DNA from: Apostichopus japonicus
Lineage: Eukaryota > Echinodermata > Holothuroidea > Aspidochirotida > Stichopodidae
Assembly: GCF_037975245.1 (NCBI RefSeq)
Contig: NC_092563.1
Coordinates: 28,113,960-28,177,959, forward strand
Reading direction: 5' to 3'
DNA: 64,000 nucleotides
A program made the translations under genes and the position numbers. Positions 22,480 through 35,600 of this stretch are shown here, one piece after another. Under the pieces are notes generated by a model, which was not told the origin of the DNA, searched no databases, and worked only from the letters and a program-made list of their open reading frames with translations. How positions within the stretch are numbered: the first letter of the stretch is position 1; every line of letters starts with the position of its first letter.

Positions 22480-25400
22480 GACACATACAAACCGACATGT
22501 TAGACAGACCTACTAAAATATGACAGAAAAATGCCCCAGCTGCCTTCACAGACATTTTCCTCACCGAAAAATTCCGGGTCTCATTTGTCCATCCTCTGAT
22601 GTTTATTCTTAGAAAATTTTAGAAGAACACAACCGCCAAAACTTGCGTGCTTCATTTGCTTCAGTTCTATTGGGGAAATTTTAGGACGTTACAATTTCGG
22701 CTATATAACACGATTTTTAAAACACCCCGAATCCATGTGGCTTGCGAATACGATGGTGTACAACATACGGTATATAACAAACATTAAACGTCCTTTGGAC
22801 TGTGTGGACGTTTCACCCCTTTACCTTTCATAGATTGCGCTTACAAAGCTAAGAATTTACAACTAGTCGAGCTACCAACAGGGAGTTCCCGAGGTGGGGG
22901 GGTTGAAGGATCAGAGGTTTCTAATAAATGTTCTGAAATAAAGACTACCTATATACTACGTTACTGTATATATGGAGATTAAAGCATGCACCGTTGTGGA
23001 ATCGTGGTGCACATTTTTGACATCCCGTATATAGGATGAAGTTCCAGCCGTTCATTGAAAGCTGTAAAATATACAAGTGTTATGTTGATATTCTAATATT
23101 GATAACAATAGCAAGGAAACCTGTTGTTTATAACAATATGATAGGGTAACAATTGGTATCGACGTACGCGAGGAGTTAAATCAATACTGAAAAGTGGATT
23201 TTAATTACTAAATTATGGTTTATTATGGCGTTCAGTATAATGTTTCAGGGATGAAGAATAATCTTTCGAATTAGGGAACAGTGACAACAAGGCACTACAG
23301 TGCAAAAGTGCTGGCAATTTATATCATAGTTCCCGTGTAATATATGTTGTAACTGTTGAACATTACTTAGTCCGATCTGATATGTTACAGCTCTCTCGGT
23401 TGATGTTCTTGGAGTATATACTAAAAAATCTCTACAAAGAAAAAGGAGCGAATTTCATCACGTCTATGGTGCAGCGGGGGCACTGTGACTAATGTTGATA
23501 TAGGCTCCCGAGTTAGCGTTAGTTTTTGCTATTTGTTTACACAACGATTCTCGCTTCGAATATTGATTTGTTATTAGTTTATGTCGTCCTCTAAACATTT
23601 AAATATTTACAGAGAACTGTTTACTACGCTATGTTTATACGAGCAGTTGTTCATGTCTTATTTACGTATATGCTTGCTCTTACAAATACGGTAAGAAACA
23701 GCGTTATTATACTTAACCATCAATATCATGTAGCTGTCTATGGTCCATATTCCTTAACAAATCATCACGTGATTTGATTCCGGGGCACTTACGACCATGA
23801 AATAGCATACGTAGGAAACCAATCCGAAGAGGGAGGGGCGGGGGGGGGGGGACGGGGAGCACAATTGAAACCCTGCCCATCCTCACCCATGCCCCACCCA
23901 CCCCAAACAACCATGTCTGCATTGAGTCTGTAGGGACGAGATATTGAGATTTTCCAATAGCAATGTGGAGTGTTTGTCTTCTCTGCATGTGCCCACGTGG
24001 TCTGTCATCTAAATACTTCTTTAAACATCTATATCAGATAGGCCTACGTCGTCATCAAGTCTATGCATATTTATTAGATTCAGTTCACAAGAAGAGAAAA
24101 ATTGGAGATGATTTTACAAAGTTTTATACATAACATCAAGGGGGAGGGGGGGGGGTTGGGGGAGGCTTTCATATTACTACGAGTATCAATACCTGATTCT
24201 ATCGACCCTGTTCTTTACACACACCAAAGACGGAGAATACGTAAAGTGAATTACCACGTCTATGTTATTCACATTACAAATGTTAAAGTAGAATTCTTCC
24301 AAGACTTTGATGGTCTTTCAGCCTGTGTAGACTTAAATACACCTCAATAAGATTACTATTCACTGTGTAAAGTCAAGGTCAACGTGTAGAATATGTCTCC
24401 ATACTTACAGATATAAGCCTGCTATTGAGAATAGGGGCGTATAGCTTTACAGAACACGAATTGCAAGATTAACATGCTAAGTCTATAAAAACTAAATCTC
24501 ATATGATACATATGTATATAAATAGGAAGCCTTTAGCTTTATGATGGGAGCAATATTTCCGTACATGTAAATCACTTTTCACACACAGGCCAATCTTATA
24601 AAGGATATAACGAAGGAAGGAACCACAAAATTCATGTACCTTTTATTTTATCATGCGTACACATTGGCGAGTTCACACACTGACATACATAACTGTAAAT
24701 ACAATAAAAATGTACAAGGCTGGTTCACCTTGTACGCAAGCGCACTGCAAAACTATTCAAGCTACTCTCGCGTGTTGTGGTAAAAACAACTCAAAGCCGA
24801 ATAAATGTGTTGGTTTACGTCAGTCGATTTTAAATGCCATCGTTTTAAACCGAAAATTGTCAGTTACCATGTACAATTATAATTACAACGTTTAACGCGC
24901 GTACAGGAAGCTGTACAGCTCTCATGGACTGTTGCATAGTACGACAAGGGCAAGCTTTCTAGGTTTTATGCAAAACTTTCATTGGTCAATATATTCTCAG
25001 TCAGGATCCACGTTATCTTAATACAGCTCATATTATTGAATTTTTGGCTACTAAGCAGTTTCAGGTGAACGAATGATTAGGTGGGAGATTCCGGAAATCG
25101 TTGATTGTCGCTGGCCTATTTAGAGATTTACTAAAATAAATCATTGCTTGTACTCAATCGATTTTTGAGTTGAAAAAATGGAACAGGAAAACATTGCGAA
25201 GAGAATTGCTAAGGTGAAATGAAAAAGAAAAGTGTAACGCAATTAAAAGGTATAATCACCTACATGTGCCAATTCAGTTGGTGAAAATATTTGTCGTTGT
25301 TAATTCGTAATGTGTCTCTGCGTATGTCGAATTGTCTGTCGGTTTGTCTGATGAAATATTTTCAATGTTTAGTACATGATACGTTTGTCAACGCGTCGAC

Positions 25401-26141
25401 GAAACTCAAACAAAGTGATAAACGAAATAACTAACTTAACTTATAGGCTGTATCATGAACACGACGCCCAACACTTTAGGCGGGAATGAAATTTAAATAG
25501 GATTTAAATTTGTAGCTTAGCTTTACGGATGGGCAAAATGCACGCAAAAATCTATGACGCATTGTCGGGAATGAAATTGCGCGTTGCTAGACTTGATAAA
25601 CGCATGACGAGAGAACGTTGCACTGATTTGTTGTACATATAGACATCCATTATGACCATGTTTGGCCTGCCATAACCGCGTCCTTCCTTGTTTTGATGTG
25701 TTGTCAAGTATGATTCATTTGCTTTAAACAGTTACCTTCAATTTATTTGTAATGTCCCTGGCTTTTTCCGTCAGTAGTTGACAGTTCGTTATCTGTTTCG
25801 CGAGGTATTGTCAGTAGAATAGTCGGGCCGTGATTTGAAGGATCTTGTTGTTAACTTGTTATTGGTTTGTATACGGAAACAACGCTTGTCTTCCAGTAAG
25901 CTCAAAAGACTAATGTAAGAGTTGTGTTTTTTTACTGTGCAATTACGTAAATTCCCGGAAGTTCTTGTATTTCGTGGGGCTACACATGATCTGAGAGCTT
26001 TATATTGATGTATGCATAGGGAGTTGTACTACTGGTTGCTCACAAAATGCATGTACATACATCTGTATGTACCGTTAGTTCTACACACAATGGCATAGGA
26101 AGAGATATCCATGCATATTTACCGATACTATGATAAATTAA

Positions 26142-26930
26142 GCTATACCCATGGCTCCACGCACTGTGGAGTAGGGAACAATACCCATGGCTCCACGCAC
26201 TGTGGAGTAGGGAACAATACCCATGGCTCCACGCACTGTGGAGTAGGGAACAATACCCATGGTTTCACGCACAGTGGAGCAGGGAACAATACCCATGGCT
26301 CCACGCACTGTGGAGTAGGGAACAATACCCATGGCTCCACGCACAGTGAGTAGGGAACAATACCCATGGTTTCACGCACTGTGGAGTAGGGAACAATACC
26401 CATGGTTCCACACACAGTGAGTAGGGAACAATACACATGGTTTCACGCACTGTGGAGTAGGGAACAATACCTATGGTTAAACGCACAGTGGAGCAGGGAA
26501 CAATACCCATGGTTCCACGCACAGTGGAGAAGGGAACAATACCCATGGTTCCACGCACTGTGGAGTAGGGAACAATACACTTGTTTCCGCGCACAATGGA
26601 GAAGGGAACAATACCAATTGTTCCACGCACAGTGAGTAGGGAACAATACCCATGGTTCCACGCACAGTGGAGTAGGGAACAATACCCATGGTCCCACGCA
26701 GAGTGGAGCAGGGAACAATACCCATGGTTCCACCCTGCTTGGCAAATAAGCTATACCAATGGTTCCATACATAATCGAGATGGTAGACATACCCATGGTT
26801 CTACACACTGTGGAATAGGGAGATATATTCCCATGGTTCCACCCTGCTTGGCAAATAGGCTATACACATGGTTCCTTACATATTAGAATTGGTAGATATA
26901 CCCATGGTTCTACACAATGGAGTAGACTCA
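26142..26930. repeat. 36-bp minisatellite with hairpin-forming unit, degenerating rightwards
   Basis: About sixteen units of 36 bp run from 26147 to about 26740. Each carries CCATGG, then CTCCAC-GCACT-GTGGAG (a 6-bp perfect stem), then TAGGGAACAATAC. Some units are 35 bp through loss of one G. From about 26740 the array turns into longer composite units containing CCCTGCTTGGCAAATA. Because 36 is a multiple of 3, frames stay open on both strands, but the frame breaks at the 35-bp units and nothing indicates coding. Confidence 0.97.
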
Positions 26931-27205
26931 GCAGAGAGCTATACTCACGTGAATAACATAACATACACTAAATCGTCTAACTCAACTCAACCATATATCA
27001 TAAGCAGCCTCCCCCACACCCCGTCCCCACCCCTCAAACCTTCAACCACCAATCCATTGTTCACCTATGCTACCAATGAAGAGCTTTGCATCTAAATGAA
27101 AATTGAAATACTTACCACCTCCTCTAACTCCAGCTGCGATGCTCTGTACAAAAGAAAAAGAAACTACGGTCAGGAACAATGATGTAAGAGAGGATGCTTG
27201 GAATG

Positions 27206-27295
27206 TGAGATGGGAGGGAGAAGGGAGAAGGGGAGGGGAAAGGGGAAGGGGAAATGGAAATGGGGAAGGGGAAGGGAAGGGGGAAGGGGAAGAGG
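27206..27295 (+). repeat. Polypurine tract (GGGAA/GGGGAA repeats)
   Basis: About 90 bases of almost pure G and A on the plus strand, with mirror symmetry in places. Such tracts can form triplex or G-quadruplex structures. Confidence 0.85.
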
Positions 27296-28619
27296 TTAAT
27301 GGTAAATCTAAGGATAAATTTGTTCGCTACATTTTGACTTCCGTAGAGTGCATAAGATATATATCCACCTCTTATTCTACAGTTGACGTGTATGTAAATA
27401 CACCATTGATTGATTTTGTTTTTCTGTTTGTCGTAAGTTTGCGACTGAAGCAGAATTACAGAGACTGAATTAAAACCTTGAAGCTGTAGTTTGCGTTAGC
27501 TATCCCACAATTTCATACTCTTAATTTTTATGGAAACATAAAGGAATTTAAACACATAATCTCATTCGTTAGTCTACCAAATTTATGAAATCAGGCAAAC
27601 ACAGGAGGGGGGGGGGGGGGGGAGGGTTTGCCGATAACGAAATAAAACATGATATGAAAATGTTCTGTTATGGATTAAATTGTTAATTACTCGACACAGC
27701 TGAGAGCAAGCAACAACACAACTCTTAGTTTAGATTGCGAGCCTCCGATAATGTGTGAACTTTACATGGTTTAGTCAGAGTGACAGCTGGGAGCATACAA
27801 CAACTCAAATTCAACTTTACTAAAATCTAGTATAAATTTATTAAAGTACACATTTATAAATAGGATATGAAAAACAGTTAAAAGTTATGAAGATTAAAAT
27901 AGCATGAAATATTATGTACAAATAATAAATCAAAAGTTAATAAAAACAGATCTTAATTTAGATTGCTAGCCTCCGATAATGTGTGGAAGTTACATGGTTT
28001 GGTCAGAGTGATATAAACTTACAACCCTGCAAGTAATGAAATGTTGTTCTTCTCTTTGTTAGTGTTTTGATTTTTGTTCTTTGGACTTGTTCATTACCAT
28101 TGAAAACACCGTTGCCGCATACGGTGACTACAGTTAGACGTAAAGATGTATGATACATACACCGCACTCACATATTGAATGGGATACTTCTCCGACCCCC
28201 TTCCCCCTCACCCCCCCCCAGCCCAGCCCAGCCCAGACACCGTGTTAAACAAGATACTTTTAGCCGAACTTTCTACAGCGTTAACGTTTCAGCAATGTAA
28301 GAGGGGGTTATAAGGGTTTTATTCCAAAATCACAATTCTGTTGGAACTTTCAATTTTACAATCCTTGTGGGATAAAGAAGTGAAGTAACCTATATTATGA
28401 AATACACGAAATCTGCTTTGTGTTTATATCGAGTTTCACTGTGCCAGATTACGATAGGGTATTTCCTGTTCGGCGATTCAGGTCAAAGTGGATTCATTTT
28501 ATCGGAAGATAATGACTTAAAAGAGACAACTATTCATTGGACGGTTTGGGAGGTAAACATAAACGTTACTTACATTGTTTATATTACAACACTTAATCAT
28601 AATTGTCATTTTATGAAAA

Positions 28620-29031
28620 GAAACACCCTTTACGCATCCGGATGAAAGGATTTTTTTCTCACCACGATTTACGATGGGATAATGGGTGCGGAATGGCATA
28701 TATAGACGGGCTAACCAACAGTGTCTCTGGAATGCCTTATCTTGCAAAAAGCTGGGGGTTATTTCCGGGGTGGCATAGGGGCATACATTCCTATAGCCTA
28801 GCTGCTCAGTGGTACAACCAGATGGCGCATTTGGCGCTCCGGACGAACTATAGCACCATTCGAGAACAAGAAGAAATCGGATCATTCTTAGGCAACACAA
28901 CAGCGCTGCGCCTTTGTATCCTCGGATCCAACGTCAAACCGGTTAAGGGCCGGTATACCGGTAGGCCAATCCGTCCATGTTGTTATCTTCGTAGCTGCAT
29001 AGAAAGGCAATTCGAACAGCTAGACGTGTAG
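28620..29031. other. Balanced-composition segment, open on both strands, unidentified
   Basis: The segment is visibly richer in G and C than its neighbours. It is open for about 135 codons on plus (to 29031) and about 115 codons on minus (from 28900). Neither product resembles a family I know, and no splice-bounded domain emerges. It could be a fragment of an old repeat or an unrecognised exon. Its edges at about 28620 and 29035 coincide with the return to AT-rich DNA. Confidence 0.3.
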
Positions 29032-29317
29032 CCTAACTTTCAAACTGATTTGCTATACCTACGATTCCGTAATAATGATCAGTCTTACAAGATCCGTGCA
29101 TGGTAACGTATAACGCTCTGCAAAAGGCCGTGTAGTTTAGAAATTTTCAACAAGAGGCGGAAAGACCAGTATTTCTTTTGATTATATCATTCGTCATTGT
29201 ATGCAAATATCATGATATAGATATACAGAACCACCTACGTTAGGAAAAAATCCTTCGTCAAAATGCTGACTATATATAGCTGCCAGGATGAAAACTAAAA
29301 CAAACATTCAACATCTT

Positions 29318-29560
29318 TATATATATATATATACATGGTTATAAATATATGTGGTTGTAAATATATATATATATATGGTTATAAATATCTATATGTAAAT
29401 ATATATATATATGCTTAAAAATATATATATATATATGGTTATAAATATATATATATATGGTTATAAATATATATATATATATGGTTATAAATATATATAT
29501 ATGGTTATAAATATATATGGTTATAAATATATATATATTTATATATTTATATATTATTAT
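29318..29560. repeat. TA microsatellite with recurring GGTTATAAATATAT unit
   Basis: About nine copies of ATGGTTATAAATATAT are separated by variable TA runs. The array ends in an ATT trinucleotide run at about 29553-29573, immediately before a hammerhead-like motif. Confidence 0.95.
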
Positions 29561-29587
29561 TATTATTATTATATAGCTATTATATAT

Positions 29588-29632
29588 AGTGTTGAAGATC
29601 CTGCTATAATCGAAACGTCAGGCTCTCTACAA
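29588..29632 (+). ncRNA. Degenerate hammerhead-ribozyme-like motif, copy 2
   Basis: GTGTTGA (five of seven core bases), then AGATCCTGCTATAATC, then GAAACGTCAGGC and CTCT. It aligns over about 36 bases with the minus-strand copy at 15609-15650, and similarity extends into the AT-rich downstream sequence (ATATTTTGTATAG against ATATTTTATAG). Both are likely remains of one retroelement family, and both lie next to TA-rich DNA. Confidence 0.45.
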
Positions 29633-30296
29633 TGATATATTTTGTATAGTATAAGCATGAAGTTTGAAAACAGTTCACTCTCTCTCCTTGATTAACGAAA
29701 TATCAACTAGATGACCGGATTGTGAGGAAATTGTACACGTACGTGCTGCAGTCCTTGTAGGCTGTTTACCGATATACAAATAAGTACGACACCTGTGTTA
29801 AGTGATCAGTAATTCAAAACAGAATGACAATTAGAGGGTCGAATATCTAAATAACGGAAAGGGGGCGAACGAAGAATGGTTCCTTTAACCAGAACGAATG
29901 ATGGGTTTGTTATGATCTCCAACAAATTACCAAAATAACACCCTATTAACAGCTGGAATACGTTCTTGCTTTTCTGGGAAATTTGTCTACAAATTAGGTA
30001 AACACATTTATTGCATACAATATCATTTACACGGGTAATGGATTAATGCGTGTATGTGTGTCGACCCCGTAACACTGAACTCACAACGTACTTTGTATAT
30101 AGGGTCGTATACCTAAAGTTTTCGATGTATTTTTGTTCGGTGTTTCTATGCTAAAACCACACAACAATCAAATTCATTCGGACAAACTCAGCAACATTTC
30201 CTTTCAATAATTGAATAAAAAAAAAACAGATTTTTTTTAAAAATTCAGATTTGCTTTTTTTAATATTAGATAATAGCCCACGATCATGAATTTACT

Positions 30297-30323
30297 TGTT
30301 TTTCATGTTAAACATGAAAAACA
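30297..30323. repeat. Perfect hairpin, 13-bp arms and 1-base centre
   Basis: TGTTTTTCATGTT at 30297-30309 and AACATGAAAAACA at 30311-30323 are exact complements around one A. Confidence 0.8.
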
Positions 30324-31612
30324 TGTCTGGTCGACAAAATGCTAAAGATCGAATAAATTCCATTCATTGCTAGATCATGAATATTCATTTTGATGAAACG
30401 GAGAGGAGTTTCTTAGCTTGACCAACTGTCGGACTGTAGTCTTATATTTTACGTACATAAACTTTGAAGTTTGTATGTTTGGCAAAACTGCAAAAGCATG
30501 AAGCTAATTTGGCATTTGACTAAGCTTCTTTTTCGATTCCATTGCCGCATCCTAGACACCCCCCCCCCCCTTACCCTCCCACTTAGAGCTTGGGGACAAT
30601 TGTGTTCCCGGGACACTTTTTGCAACCATCTATTCTCAAGCTATGAAAATGACAATTCCATATTCTATCTTCCCTGGTCCCCTTCATATTTTCCCGGGCC
30701 CCTAATTGACAACGGGGCTGTAGCACCCCCAGCCCCTCCTTTTGCACCATTCATTCAGATTAAAAGCTTTGGCTATGCTACTTGCTTAATATAGCATTAC
30801 ACTGTTACCCTTTACTATATCATAGTCCTGATATTATATTGGAAATCGTTTCTGTTTGAGCTGACTAAGATCTCAGTGGTTATTTAACCATTAATACGTC
30901 TATTGGCCTTGACTTTGTGTTCGCAAAGATCCTTTTCATTTAAAAATCATAATAAACTATGCCTAACCAGTCATCTGAATTGGTTTGAGTGCAAGGCTAG
31001 CTGCTATATATGAACTAAACTGGAATAGCGATACACGTTTGTTTTATATATGGTAGATTATAATACATATAAGTGGTGATGTCATCTTGCATTGTTCGAT
31101 CTCACACTGAATGTGTTATACCATGCATGGGCTCAGTTGAGCTTTTACGTATATGTAATGTTGATAGAACTAGAATTTATTACTCGGATGTGGATTTTAG
31201 TTGAAAAGTTCCCTTTTGTTAATTCGTTACTCTATTATATATTTCTTCCAACGATCGCTCACTATAACTGCGCCGAAATTAATACCTTGATTCTTCGGTC
31301 TGTGCATGGAATTCAGTAATTCCGTGGTTTGTGCTTCTCTCCTCCCAAATACAATTAAACATTCAATAAACCCGCCGTGCGGATCCATGTTGGGGAATTG
31401 CATATTTTCTTGGATAATAAAAAGTTGCTGCAATTATAGTTTTGCTTACAACATTGCTTAAATACTGGAAGAAATTAAGCAGGTCTTCCATATATTTTCT
31501 TATGGTTTTTAAGACCTACGGTAGAAATTTCGGTATAAACCGATGTTTGTCTCTGGTATGACCAGCCTGATAATAATTCAGTCTAACTCAGTTATCGTTC
31601 ATAAACTGGGTT

Positions 31613-31786
31613 TATAAGGCGAAAAACACTCGGTTTGTTCTCGAAAACCTAGTTTTTTCGCGCCTTATGTGCAATAATTCGAAAAACTCACTTTATTGCC
31701 GATAAACTTTTTCGCGATAAACATTGCTTTTCACTTGAAAAACCGAGTTTATCGGCGACATACTGCGTTTTTCGAATGATTGTACA
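31613..31786. mobile_element. Two adjacent foldback (hairpin) elements
   Basis: The right element (31668-31786) has ends TGTGCAATAATTCGAAAAAC and the complement of TGTACAATCATTCGAAAAAC, with pairing continuing for about 40 bases (GCCGATAAAC in both arms). The left element (31613-31668) has TATAAGGCGAAAAA pairing with TTTTTTCGCGCCTTATG. Both share AAAAAC/GTTTTT and CGGTTT-type words. This suggests one small MITE family inserted in tandem or a longer foldback that was rearranged. Confidence 0.65.
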
Positions 31787-31849
31787 TTAGTCTTGCAAAC
31801 CACGGGCTACCTCTTCCGAAAAATCCTTGATCTGCCACGGCTAATTCAA

Positions 31850-32600
31850 GATACGTGCACGATCGGTTGATATTTGGATAGTTGATAGCCGAAAAACATA
31901 TCCGACTTGTAAAAAATAAATTTTCTATTAAAAACATGTTGCTCAACATCTAAAACAAAATCAGAAATTATTTTACACTCCCATATGTTCAATAGTCTCC
32001 TCCTTTAGGCCACAGAAAGTACATCGTGAATTGTCAATTAAACCCATCAAACTCTGAAGATAGTTTGTCTCAAGTATACAATGAAGAAAACAATGTCTCA
32101 AGTATACAATGAAGAAAACAAAATTGAAAGTATTGTAATTTTGTCACCATTAACGACTTGAAAGGAATATGAAAGATAACACACCATTGTAGAGAGCTAT
32201 AATCGAAGTTTACATTCCACTTAACAAAACACTTTGGAATAGTTACGTGTCCCTGAATAAGCTGCTTATAAATGAAACGAGATAGGGATGCATTGTTATG
32301 AATTGTCTTCAAAGAAATTTCCTCGACACCATTGCAGGCATCTAATGACCTTCTCCAGTGACCTGGGATAGCATTTATATAATGCCACAGTAAAATGTGA
32401 AAGGACAATTTATATCGAATTTTCGTTTAAAATCAAGAAAACCGGAAATTTTTCATCTAAAAGATTATGAATCAGATTTTTCACGTACCAATGTTTGTTA
32501 AAAATAACATAAATGTTTACTATAATACTGTGGTTGTTCCAGATAATTTGATCAATATTTAACGCAACACAATCAAAGTATGACACTAGATAAGTTTAAC
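31850..32600 (-). mobile_element. L1-like LINE remnant, ORF2 C-terminal region
   Basis: Minus-strand frames preserve L1-clade C-terminal landmarks in order: WNNHSIIVNIYVIFNKHW at about 32550, WRRSLDACNGVEE at about 32345, PFKSLMVTKLQYFQF at about 32150, the zinc-knuckle-like NSRCTFCGLKEETIEHMG at about 32010, and LDVEQHVFNRKFIFYKS at about 31930. Frameshifts, stops and a 28-bp tandem duplication at 32067-32122 show it is dead. No reverse transcriptase core is present, so it is a 5'-truncated copy. It is the same family as the copy at 60-61.9 kb (shared LDVEQ region). Confidence 0.75.
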
Positions 32601-35600
32601 TGGCATTGATGGAACTTGGGACCCCTAAACAACTATCAGTTCTTCAAGCATAATATATAATCCGCCCTTCCAATTCTTTGCTCCTTAATCCGCTTACTGT
32701 ATAGTTATGGTTTATTTGGTACTATGACAAAGTGCATTCATAGGCAAATGAATTCATTCACTTTGCGTTCAACAACGTAGGATTTGAAACACTTTGACAC
32801 AGGTCATACATAATGTAATCTTAATGCTTATTTAACTTCACATGGGGTAATGTGTAGCATGTGATATTATAGGTGGCAGCAGACGTGTGTTGTGTGATGT
32901 TAACCTCTCTAACCTCCGCGACATAACACCGCGGTCGTTCGGCCTCTCCAGACATAGCAGCACGGTCGCCCGGGGCTCTCCCATCTGGTTATGTTTTCAT
33001 ATCAGATCACATGATGAACATGACAGATAATTTAATGTGCGTATTCTTTAGAGCCCTCGACGCATTTAATGCCAGAATAAACCTATGGATAAATCATCTT
33101 CCCTTTTTAAAATCCCCCGCATTCTACACCCCCCCCCCCCACCCACCCTCCTCCTCCCGGCACGCACGCCCGTGTCCCGTGGTATGTTTTCCACCTGAAT
33201 ATCCAAGCTGATAAGGTAATAAATCTTGCGATTAATCAATTTGCGAGTAGGGACCTGTATACGGTGGCCGATAATTTCTTAACAAACCCATGGATCTAAA
33301 GAAGAGAAATACAATTTGGGTTTCTCAAATAAGTTCCCGGCCGCCATAGCAGACTGTCACTACTGGCATTCTTATGATATACCTTACAGATGTAAACACA
33401 GCTATACCGTTAACTAAACAACTAAAGAAAAACAGCGGTATTTCCTTGCAGATTCGAACCGTCTGACAGTGAAGATCAGAACTTTTTTTTTATGGCGTTC
33501 CATATTAACATGAACCCTAATGTACTAATAAAGCATTAGCATCGCAATGGTAAGCACATCATTTCACATGAAGAGATGCAATAATTCGTATTATAAACAT
33601 CACCAACCTTCCACGATTTATCAATTTTAATCGGTTTCAATTGACGAATGATTGTTATAGATAAGGATAATATCAAGGGCTATGTCAGGAAACGTTCAAC
33701 ATTATCACGAACATAACCATATGAATCATAACAGAAAAATGCGTCTGCTAAAGAGAGAATGGTTCACCGCAGATATAGACCACACTAATCTACATACTTA
33801 ATGCTCCACTGCGTCTATCCGCGACAACATTCCACGTGCGTTGACGGTGAATGTTTGGAGACGTTTTATTTCCATGTAAATATGTTATTGCATATTTGAA
33901 TGTATGTGAATATGTGACGTCAGCAAGTATATTACTCTATAGTGTCCTCATCACCACAGTATCGCTATGTGCTCATGCACATGCAGTAGTCACGTGACCA
34001 GAGCTTCCGATGTGGAGGGGGAAGGGGAAGGGGGAAGGGGAGCGTGTTTGAGATGCAACTTATTGCCTAAACATAAAACGGGGTATTTGCAAATATACCT
34101 CTCAACTCGTAATATTGTACGTGGGAAGGATCTTCCCTTTAATCACACAAAGAAATGAATAGAAAAAAAACATCGGCCAACTTGAAGTATTTGCGACGAA
34201 AACAATAAATAACCACAAGCTGTTACGCTTCTTGCTTATGACGTCATTTAGTTGACTTGACTAAATAAATATTGCGCTCTTTCGCTCTGCAGACTGACGC
34301 TGTAAATGCAAGGATATCTACACGTCATATAAACAAGGTATAAGCCTTAACTCCTTTAAAATTACACCGACTTTGAAAGATGTCTATGAAAAAAAAATGT
34401 CACAGTTTGTCAACGAAGGCGTTTCTTGAAGGTCTCATTTGCTAAGTATACACCAATAAAGAAGTTTTATTTTCCCCGCTCTGGTGTGACGTAGTGTTGC
34501 TCCAGTCGAGTCCATTGATATGTGATTTACTGTGTATTACACAGATCGCATGAATGTATCCTGCTTTAGACAACGTCTTAGAAAACAAAGAGGGTGAAGG
34601 TAAATATGATAAATCTCATTAAAAGATACTGGTCCAGGTACATCTTTGAACCTCCTACTGTTCATCAACAGGGACCAACCAGTTCAGCCCCCACCGCCCC
34701 CCCCCCCCCCAACCACTGCCATCTTCATTTGAAGCTTTCTATATGGATTTACATATGAAGCATTTCTCCTTACCCGAGAAGGTGCACTCAGCTGATCTAA
34801 CAGGGGCGAAGTTAGACTTCTGTTTTAGGGGTCCATTGGTTTTCTAACGGGCATGGATGGCAATAGACTATCCGCCAAAAAGTACTTTTGTGTTCTATAC
34901 TATTTGCGTAATGGAAGATGTACATGTTTACATTATAAACACAACCTATAGCAACGATCTTCTTCAAACACAAGAAATGATATAGCCGACTCGAATCTCG
35001 TCAATATGGTTATTAACTTAAGAAACGTTATTAAGTACTTTGTAGTCGTAAAGAGCATGTTTACGACCAATCAGAAGCGCCGTATTGATATTTATTCAGT
35101 CGGCTATATGCATTATCAACACATAAAAATGCCTTTGAAATAACTCGATATATATATAATATGACTGTATGGTTATACATGGTTGAGGTTCACATGCAGT
35201 CTGCCCAACTGGTTCTATGAGCTATCCATAGTGAACAATGCAAGACAACTATATCTGAAGTATACACGAGCCTGCGAAATGTGTTTGTCCTGTTTGTGGA
35301 TGCTCTCAAGTGCTTGTGGCGATCATAAAATTGTCGTTAAAAACATGAAATCGATATAAAGATCGTTCCACTAAAAATTATTGGTGTTGGTAGTTGTGTT
35401 AGGCAGAACGAATGTATAAATTGCTTATATACAGACATATACAAACCAAGAGCTCCTGTATATTTAGCGAGGGAAGGTTGAATTCGAGGGACCTCTCCAA
35501 CACGACATGAATGGTCGAATAAACCTTTCCTGCAGCAGGATATTATGATTGGTGGATGGGAGGGGTGCAGGAAACCGATTCCGTATAATATTATGAACGT

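Larger units (their letters stand above)
15601..26110. other. No certain gene; scattered repeats
   Basis: Apart from the entries listed inside this range (hammerhead-like motif, TA arrays, hairpins, one possible exon, a SINE and a direct repeat), I see no coding exon with conserved motifs. Poly-C or poly-G runs occur at 18430-18442, 23840-23851 and 24146-24155. Confidence 0.45.

Noticed and set aside
26111-26886. Overlapping repetitive open frames on both strands
   Set aside because: They come from the 36-bp minisatellite, whose period is a multiple of 3. Units of 35 bp shift the frame, and there is no start context or splice structure.
26142-26930. CRISPR-like regular repeat
   Set aside because: Units are directly abutting without unique spacers, in animal DNA; it is a minisatellite.
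27103-27468. 121-codon open frame with Gly/Glu/Arg-rich centre
   Set aside because: The centre is the translation of the polypurine tract at 27206-27295.
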